Position numbers and translations under genes: made by a program
The notes under the pieces: model-generated
What the model saw: only the letters and a program-made list of their open reading frames with translations
What the model was told of the DNA's origin: nothing
Database searches by the model: none
In this document: piece after piece, positions 15,166 to 19,845 of the stretch
Position numbering within the stretch: the stretch's first letter is position 1
How the letters are laid out: the number at the start of each line of letters is the position of its first letter
Source: Candidatus Poribacteria bacterium
GTDB taxonomy: Bacteria > Poribacteria > WGA-4E > PCPOR2b
Reading direction: 5' to 3'
Assembly (NCBI GenBank): GCA_027296925.1
Contig: JAPUIP010000648.1
Span: 1-19,845, forward strand
Length of the DNA: 19,845 bases

Positions 15166-16191
15166 TTATTGGGTTTCATCCGCCATGAACGCTGCAACAT
15201 CAACGCATTCGCCATTTCGACGAGCGGATTCCCATCCCGCGAGGACGGGCGCCAAAGAAAAGAGCCCATCATGATAATCATTTAGCAGATCGCTGGAGTC
15301 GCCGGTGCGTACCGCTTCGATGAAGACGCGATCTTGTTCAAACCACGGATCGAATTCCTCGGCCTGGTAAACCGTTTCGCCGTTGACGTCAATCCGATCG
15401 TAGCGATAAACTGCAAGGTGCCCGCCTTCGTAGAAGATGGTAAACCACGGCTCATCGCCGACATCGGCGGGTGTGGCTGAGACAAAGGTGATATTCATCG
15501 TCGCGCCGTTGGAGAAGCAGTAGTTGAAGACCGAAGAGAGTGGATTGTGGTATGATGGGCGCTCGCAGTAGAACGCTTGCGCACGAACGACGTCGAGGCC
15601 GGTCATGAACCGGGCGTAGTCTGTCGCGTGGACGCCCCAATCCAACGCTTGCCCCCCGGATTTGTCCATGTGAAACCACCAGGAATCTTGCTGATCTTCG
15701 GGAGGGGGAGTGGGCAATCCGCTGATGCTCTGAAATCGGACGTGGACGATCTGTTTGTCCTCCAGGCGTTTACGAGCTTCCTGAAAAATGGGACGATACC
15801 GCTCTCGGAAGCAGACGGTACTGATTACGCCGGATTGACGAATCGCGTTGTCGATTTTGCGTGCTACTTGCATCGTCAACGCCTGCGGTTTTTCGCTGAA
15901 GAGATGAACTCCTTTTGCAGCGGCAGTGGCTTCGACGTCGGTACGCGCGTAAGCTGGAACGACAGAGTAAAGTGCGTCGATCTCTTCGTTATCCAGCATC
16001 TCATGTCCGTCCTGGTACGTTCTAGAGATGTTGAAGCGTTCTGCAGTTGATTGCAGCGCCGGTAAATTCGCGTCACAGATGGCGACGATTTCCACGCCGC
16101 CGAGTTTCAGTAGATTGGGAATATGGGTCCGATTTGCCCAGGACCCGCATCCGTAAATAGCAACGCGGACCCCGGGTTTCGTTGAAGCCAT
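15166..16191 (-). CDS. Gfo/Idh/MocA family NAD(P)-dependent oxidoreductase
   Basis: Cytoplasmic dehydrogenase-like protein of 341 aa. The N-terminal Rossmann domain has VAIYGCGSWANRTH (residues 10-23) with a GxGxxA-type dinucleotide loop. The family EKP signature is at 100-102 (HLFSEKPQAL), where the lysine takes part in catalysis. GGQALDWGVHATDY (179-192) carries the usual D184...H188 pair of the C-terminal substrate domain. Members oxidise or reduce sugars, inositols and related polyols, but the substrate here is unknown. The ATG at 16191 has GGAGGAG about 8 nt upstream. A weak extended -10 promoter is seen at 16276-16281. With the GH-like and DUF4432 genes it points to carbohydrate metabolism, although they are not in one operon. 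Confidence 0.92.
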   Translation of the reverse strand: MASTKPGVRVAIYGCGSWANRTHIPNLLKLGGVEIVAICDANLPALQSTAERFNISRTYQDGHEMLDNEEIDALYSVVPAYARTDVEATAAAKGVHLFSEKPQALTMQVARKIDNAIRQSGVISTVCFRERYRPIFQEARKRLEDKQIVHVRFQSISGLPTPPPEDQQDSWWFHMDKSGGQALDWGVHATDYARFMTGLDVVRAQAFYCERPSYHNPLSSVFNYCFSNGATMNITFVSATPADVGDEPWFTIFYEGGHLAVYRYDRIDVNGETVYQAEEFDPWFEQDRVFIEAVRTGDSSDLLNDYHDGLFSLAPVLAGWESARRNGECVDVAAFMADETQ

Positions 16192-16272
16192 GAATAATTC
16201 TCCTCCGTTTGATGATTTTAGGATTCACACGGTGTAGTTCGATTTCCAATGCGCTCATTTGAGACTGAAACC

Positions 16273-16407
16273 GGTATTATACCAACTTGCGTTCAAGGAA
16301 GGAATTTCGCGCTGTAGTGGCAAACCGATGTGTCTGCCCGATAATGAGCGCACACATGGGTGCGCTACTACAACATTACCGAATCAAATGCAAATTGGTA
16401 TTACACC
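16273..16407. repeat. Nested inverted-repeat element (MITE- or REP-like)
   Basis: The outer arms 16273-16290 and 16390-16407 are inverted copies matching at 15 of 18 positions. They enclose a hairpin with arms 16313-16333 and 16352-16372 (17 Watson-Crick pairs plus one wobble of 21, 18-nt loop). The right outer arm contains the stop codon of the dehydratase gene (TAA, 16403-16401). The left arm contains TGGTATAAT, the likely -10 region of the Gfo/Idh/MocA gene. No coding sequence lies inside. It may act as a terminator for one gene and a promoter for the next. Confidence 0.55.
16276..16281 (-). promoter_or_regulatory. Possible extended -10 promoter of the Gfo/Idh/MocA gene
   Basis: The minus strand reads TTGGTATAAT, which contains TGnTATAAT, 85 nt before the ATG. 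No convincing -35 hexamer is found at 16-18 bp. The box lies within the left arm of the inverted-repeat element at 16273-16407. Confidence 0.35.
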
Positions 16408-17363
16408 CCACTCAGCACCCACTTGAGCGTCTCTGCATCCAGATTTGCGCCACTCATGACCATCACCACCTTTTGATCCGCGAGCATCGCCTTCAGTTTG
16501 AGGGCCGCGACAATCGGCGCAGCAGCGGCCCCTTCCGCCAGGTTGTGCGTATATCGCAGCGCCATCCGCATGCCCTCCCGGATTTCTTCCTCGTTCACCA
16601 GAACGATTTGGCTGATTCCTTTCTTGAGAATCGAAAACGGCAGATCGAACGGGACGCGGGTCGCCAGGCCATCGGCCACGGTATTGCATGAATCCGTTTC
16701 GACTTGCCGGCCCGCCTTCCATGACAGGTAAACCGCCGGTGCGTTCTCCGCTTGCACGCCAATAACCTTCACGTTTGGGTTAATCGCTTTCGCGACCGTA
16801 ATCGCACCGCACGAGCCGCTGCCGCCCCCAATCGGTGCAATGATCGCATCCACGTCCGGCAGTTCTTCAAATAGCTCGAGGGAATACGTCCCGACACCGT
16901 GGACCAGCGCGGGTTCGTTGGCAGGATGAACATACCGGAGTCCCCGTTCGACTTGCAGTTTTTCGCACAGTTCCCGCGCCTCGTCGAAGTCGACGCCGTG
17001 CTCAATCAGTTCCGCGCCGAAGGCACGCATGGCGCTGTTCTTCTCTGGATTATTGCCGTGTGGGACAACAATTGTCGCGTGCGTACCGAACTGCTTTGCC
17101 GCATACGCGATGGATTGACCGTGGTTGCCGCGTGTGGCTGTAATCACGCCCCGCGCTTTCTGATCCGCCGGAAGCTGGCTCATAAAGTTCAAGCCCCCTC
17201 GAACCTTGAAGCTCCCCGTCGGTTGATGGTTTTCGTGCTTGATATAGGCCTCAAAGCCGAGTATCTCTGACAATTCTGGGTAGTGGATAAGCGGCGTCGG
17301 TTTTAGAAAACGGTAGACCACACGACGTGCCGCGACAATTCCCTGAAAAGTGACCGAATTCAA
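16401..17363 (-). CDS. PLP-dependent threonine/serine dehydratase-like enzyme
   Basis: Cytoplasmic fold-type II PLP enzyme of about 320 aa. The expected reaction is deamination of L-threonine or L-serine to a 2-oxo acid, or racemisation in related enzymes. Visible motifs are NHQPTGSFKVRGG with the PLP-binding K53, ATRGNHGQSIAYAA (76-89) for the substrate/cofactor loop, PIGGGSGSCGA (about 178-187) as the phosphate-binding glycine loop, and a C-terminal VMSGANLD. It lacks the regulatory ACT-like domain of biosynthetic IlvA, so it is the short catabolic form. The start is taken as TTG at 17363 because GGGGAGG lies 6 nt upstream and the next residues match the usual family start. An ATG at 17420 would overlap the previous gene. 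It is the last gene of the probable four-gene operon. Confidence 0.87.
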   Translation of the reverse strand: MNSVTFQGIVAARRVVYRFLKPTPLIHYPELSEILGFEAYIKHENHQPTGSFKVRGGLNFMSQLPADQKARGVITATRGNHGQSIAYAAKQFGTHATIVVPHGNNPEKNSAMRAFGAELIEHGVDFDEARELCEKLQVERGLRYVHPANEPALVHGVGTYSLELFEELPDVDAIIAPIGGGSGSCGAITVAKAINPNVKVIGVQAENAPAVYLSWKAGRQVETDSCNTVADGLATRVPFDLPFSILKKGISQIVLVNEEEIREGMRMALRYTHNLAEGAAAAPIVAALKLKAMLADQKVVMVMSGANLDAETLKWVLSGV

Positions 17364-17404
17364 AGCATTCCTCCCCAAATATAAGAAATGGCTCCCTCCA
17401 TGTT

Positions 17405-17605
17405 TCAAGTGGAAAACCATTCATCTAAAAATTCTGTCGCAGTCGATAACACTTTACTTCCACCTTGCATTGCTTTTTCGATATCCGAGGAGAGGGTTGC
17501 TTCGCCCCTTGCCATTGAACCAAAGCCCGCGACACCGACAACCTCAAACGGAAATTTGGCATTTCTCAAAACCTGTCTTATCCGATCAAAGCGGCGCTCG
17601 TCCAT
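17405..17605 (-). CDS. Truncated nucleotidyltransferase-like (MNT-type) small protein
   Basis: Protein of 66 aa whose centre, GVAGFGSMARGEATLSSDIE (residues 24-43), matches the minimal-nucleotidyltransferase signature G-S-x-A-R-G-x-A-x-x-x-S-D-[ILV]-D, except that the second metal-binding Asp is E43. The following 20 residues do not look like the rest of an MNT domain, which is normally about 100 aa, so it is shortened or rearranged and may be inactive. Translation is well supported: AAGGAG lies 7 nt before the ATG at 17605, inside the end of the flavoprotein gene, which it overlaps by 20 bp. No HEPN partner gene is adjacent. It could be a domesticated remnant. Confidence 0.6.
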   Translation of the reverse strand: MDERRFDRIRQVLRNAKFPFEVVGVAGFGSMARGEATLSSDIEKAMQGGSKVLSTATEFLDEWFST

Positions 17606-18797
17606 CAGTGTTCTCCTTATTTTGAGGAGTTGCGCTCTTCCACTCCCCAATCTGTTTCGCATCACGGGTGCGCGCGATGAGGAACGCTCCAAGCGTTGGC
17701 AGACGAGAGAGCAACGCCACCGCTCCCGAAGCAAGAAGCGGGCGAAAGAGGGTAAATTGCAGAATCCTTCCCCATCGGAGACGCGATCGAAATTCATCCG
17801 CCCAGCACTTGAGGTATTTCCCTTTTAACTGCGGTGTAGTCATGTGCCCGCGCAGGTAATCCGCGACAACGGGAACACAGCACTCGGCGGAGCGCATTGC
17901 CATCGCCATGCCGTCTCCACAGAGCGGCGTAATCAGCGCCGCCGCATCGCCGACCATCAGTACATCTCTCTCCCAACGCCTCTTCGGTGCGAAGCAGATC
18001 TGACCGATGCTCAGGAATTTCGGGCTGATGCGATGCATGGCATCAAGACGGGTTTTCAGGACTGGATTGGTACAGAGCACCTCGGCAAACAACCGTTGGC
18101 GGTCTGAATCCACTGACCGAAAAACCGACTCCTTCACGATCAGACACAGATTAATCTTTTTCGACTCGATGTGGCAGAGCCCACAATACCCGCCTGCAAA
18201 GCTGTGGAGCTCTACCCATCGCTGGAGCTCGATTCCCGCAAAGTGTGCCTTGAACGCCACGTAGCCGTGATGCTGATTCCAGAACCGTCGACGCAGGACT
18301 CGATCCAGATTGGATCGCTTGCCAAACGCACCGATGACAAACCTCGCGTGAAACGTCGCGGATGCCCGATCTTTGTAAGTGCCTGAAATGTTGAAACCGG
18401 TGTCCAATGCACCTTCGATCCGCTGGACTTTGAAACCCTGAATCGTCTTCACACCCGCCGATTCGCAATGCGCCCATAGCGTCCAATCCAACTGATACCG
18501 ACTTAAACCGATGGCAGTCCCCGGCATTTCCCCGCGATAACAGTTCCCCGTCGGCGTCGTAATCAGCACGCGATCGATCATCGCCGGTTGCAGGGCCTCA
18601 ATCTTTTTCCAGGCCCCCATCTCCACAAAACTCTGTATCGATTCCGGTGAAAGGACCTCGCCGCACAACTTATCGCACGGATAGGTTTTCCCATCCACCA
18701 GCAGCACATGGAATCCAAGCCGGCGCAAGTGATACGCCGCGGTACACCCGGCGGGTCCTCCACCGATGATGATAACGTCGAATTGTGGAGCGCTCAT
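17586..18797 (-). CDS. Geranylgeranyl-reductase-family FAD-dependent oxidoreductase
   Basis: Flavoprotein of 403 aa in the PHBH-fold geranylgeranyl reductase / tailoring oxidoreductase group. An N-terminal strand plus GGGPAG (residues 12-17) binds the ADP part of FAD. PCDKLCGEVLSP (about 41-52) is the family's second motif. VLMVGDAAALITPLCGDGMAMAM (about 279-301) is the FAD/ribityl-binding GD motif. A hydrophobic C-terminal stretch near residues 345-375 could touch the membrane. Members reduce isoprenoid double bonds or oxidise and halogenate tailored products; the substrate is not known. The ATG at 18797 is preferred (GAAGGTG upstream, 1 nt after the methyltransferase stop); a GTG at 18815 would overlap that gene. 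The arrangement implies translational coupling with the methyltransferase. Confidence 0.88.
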   Translation of the reverse strand: MSAPQFDVIIIGGGPAGCTAAYHLRRLGFHVLLVDGKTYPCDKLCGEVLSPESIQSFVEMGAWKKIEALQPAMIDRVLITTPTGNCYRGEMPGTAIGLSRYQLDWTLWAHCESAGVKTIQGFKVQRIEGALDTGFNISGTYKDRASATFHARFVIGAFGKRSNLDRVLRRRFWNQHHGYVAFKAHFAGIELQRWVELHSFAGGYCGLCHIESKKINLCLIVKESVFRSVDSDRQRLFAEVLCTNPVLKTRLDAMHRISPKFLSIGQICFAPKRRWERDVLMVGDAAALITPLCGDGMAMAMRSAECCVPVVADYLRGHMTTPQLKGKYLKCWADEFRSRLRWGRILQFTLFRPLLASGAVALLSRLPTLGAFLIARTRDAKQIGEWKSATPQNKENTDGRAPL

Positions 18798-18798
18798 G

Positions 18799-19521
18799 TC
18801 AGCCCACACCTTCACGTTTTGCGTCCGCCGTGATCAGCCAACGAAACGCCCAACGCCAACGATACTGAAGTTTAATTTCGCTTTGGCACGCGAGCCCCTC
18901 GATGTCAGCCGAGCGAAATGACCGACGGACGGAAAGCGGCCCGTCGTGCCGCACGAGGCGGCTTTTGGATAACAGGCGTGTGAGGAGCTTGATTGAATAG
19001 TAAGCGACGGGGTGACGGTGGAGATCATTGATGAGCACGCCACGGGTCGCTTTGGCGTACATAATCTTGACGATCTCGACGCACTCTTCCTGAGTAAAGT
19101 GGTGGGTAAACATCGCCGCGTGGGTGTAATCAAAAGAGCCATCCGCAAAGGGCAAGTTGAACACATCGGCTGCAACCACCTGGATCTCCGGGAAATCCGC
19201 GACGCAACGACGCGCATAAGCGCAGGTGTAGGGGTTAATGTCGGTCGCAATGACCTCGACCTGGAGGTGATGCTTTCGCGCCCACCGCACGATACCCGCG
19301 GGGATGTCCGCCGAACCTGTACCGAGGTCGAGAATCCGATACGATCGCTCTGGAGATTTCCGCAATTCCGGGGCAAGGGCGGCTAGCGTTGTGCTCAGCC
19401 CACCGAGATAGCTGTTGACCAAACGGAGTTCTGCCAGCGTTTGATCCAACTCCTCACCAACGATTGAGAGATCATCCAGTAACTCTGGCTCATAGCTGCG
19501 CTGTTTGAACTTTGAAAACAC
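18799..19521 (-). CDS. Class I SAM-dependent methyltransferase
   Basis: Methyltransferase of 240 aa. Motif I is ILDLGTGSADIP (63-74), the acidic end of strand 2 is VIATDINPYT (90-99), VVAADVFNLPFADGSFDYTHAAMFTHHF (115-142) covers motifs II and III, and GVLINDLHRHPVAYYSIKLL follows. The fold is UbiE-like but it is not clearly UbiE. The substrate is probably small and lipophilic, inferred from the coupled flavoprotein. The start is a GTG at 19521 with GGAG about 9 nt upstream. It appears to be the first gene of the operon running to 16401. Methyltransferase plus geranylgeranyl-reductase-like flavoprotein is a pairing often seen next to type III polyketide synthases, but no synthase is encoded in the 324 bp upstream inside this window. 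Confidence 0.9.
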   Translation of the reverse strand: MFSKFKQRSYEPELLDDLSIVGEELDQTLAELRLVNSYLGGLSTTLAALAPELRKSPERSYRILDLGTGSADIPAGIVRWARKHHLQVEVIATDINPYTCAYARRCVADFPEIQVVAADVFNLPFADGSFDYTHAAMFTHHFTQEECVEIVKIMYAKATRGVLINDLHRHPVAYYSIKLLTRLLSKSRLVRHDGPLSVRRSFRSADIEGLACQSEIKLQYRWRWAFRWLITADAKREGVG

Positions 19522-19845
19522 TGGACATCACTCCCAGGGATTTCTTGACTATCACGAGGAACAGGAGAAGTAGGTGAGCGAATGGAGAGAGAAACGGAGG
19601 CGCGCTTCTCGAACTGCTGCATCGTCTTCAGTAAACCGCTCGGTTCGCAATCTTGCAGTCAGTTGCAACGCTTGATGCGCCATGTAATACCATTCTGTTT
19701 GAAAATACGGCACTTAGCTATCATTCTGAGCGCAGTGACCGAAGGGAAAACTTGTCCTGAGCCCTATCCCTTCGGGGCTCAGGACTACGCACCCTAGGGC
19801 AGGCCTCGAAGGATGAAATGCCCGTTATGGAATCCCGCCTGTCCC
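19522..19845. other. Gene-free stretch upstream of the methyltransferase operon
   Basis: I find no credible coding sequence here: frames are short and lack SD sites. No clear promoter for the methyltransferase is visible. The word TGTAATACCA at 19683-19692 also occurs, as TGTAATACCAATTTG on the minus strand, in the right arm of the repeat near 16390-16405. The last 120 bp carries the interleaved inverted repeats described separately, then CCCTAGGG (19792-19799). Confidence 0.5.
19739..19785. repeat. Interleaved inverted repeats (pseudoknot topology)
   Basis: CCGAAGGG (19739-19746) pairs with CCCTTCGG (19768-19775). GTCCTGAGCCC (19754-19764) pairs with GGGCTCAGGAC (19775-19785). Both are perfect (8 and 11 bp), and their order is A-B-A'-B', so the two stems either compete or form a pseudoknot. 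The neighbouring ATTCTGAGCGCAGTGACCGA resembles REP-like words seen between genes in several environmental bacteria. Confidence 0.55.

Overview
The window is about 20 kb of a bacterial chromosome of roughly 50-55% G+C. It is gene-dense, uses ordinary sigma-70-type promoters and strong Shine-Dalgarno (SD) sites, and carries lipoproteins and exported multiheme cytochrome c, which suggests a diderm (Gram-negative-type) bacterium. The secreted TPR and DUF3352-like proteins, the sugar-handling enzymes, the intergenic hairpin repeats and a selenoprotein together recall Candidatus Poribacteria or a related uncultured group. That placement is an impression from gene style, not a result. TGA is a normal stop for many genes here, so the genetic code is standard.

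Layout. 217-2403 (+): a metallo-beta-lactamase-like protein and a glycoside-hydrolase-10-like protein. 2446-6533 (-): an 11-heme cytochrome c translationally coupled to a TPR protein. 6655-7005 (+): divergent from the cytochrome, a lipoprotein-like heavy-metal-associated (HMA) domain protein whose metal motif GMTCxxC is written GMT-TGA-GDC. The in-frame TGA is followed by a hairpin resembling the E. coli fdhF SECIS apex, so this is best read as a selenoprotein. It is the most interesting item in the window. 7110-10429 (-): an orphan antitoxin-like protein, a secreted DUF3352-like protein and a DUF4432 sugar-mutarotase-like protein. 10680-11279 (+): a PEBP-family lipoprotein. 11349-14825 (-): a CoA-transferase and an orphan groEL with a perfect CIRCE operator, a good promoter, a long leader, a histidine-rich C-terminal tail and a strong terminator. 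15166-16191 (-): a Gfo/Idh/MocA oxidoreductase. 16401-19521 (-): a likely operon in the order methyltransferase, geranylgeranyl-reductase-like flavoprotein, truncated nucleotidyltransferase-like protein, PLP-dependent threonine/serine dehydratase. 19522-19845 has no gene but holds interleaved inverted repeats.

How the genes fit together. The cytochrome/TPR pair and the divergent Sec-HMA protein share one 121-bp intergenic region and are all predicted to act outside the cytoplasm, which would suit extracytoplasmic redox or soft-metal handling. The GH-like, DUF4432 and Gfo/Idh/MocA proteins point to carbohydrate use. The methyltransferase and flavoprotein pair looks like tailoring of a lipid, isoprenoid or polyketide. 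Many intergenic gaps carry hairpins or inverted repeats; one nested element overlaps both a stop codon and a predicted promoter.
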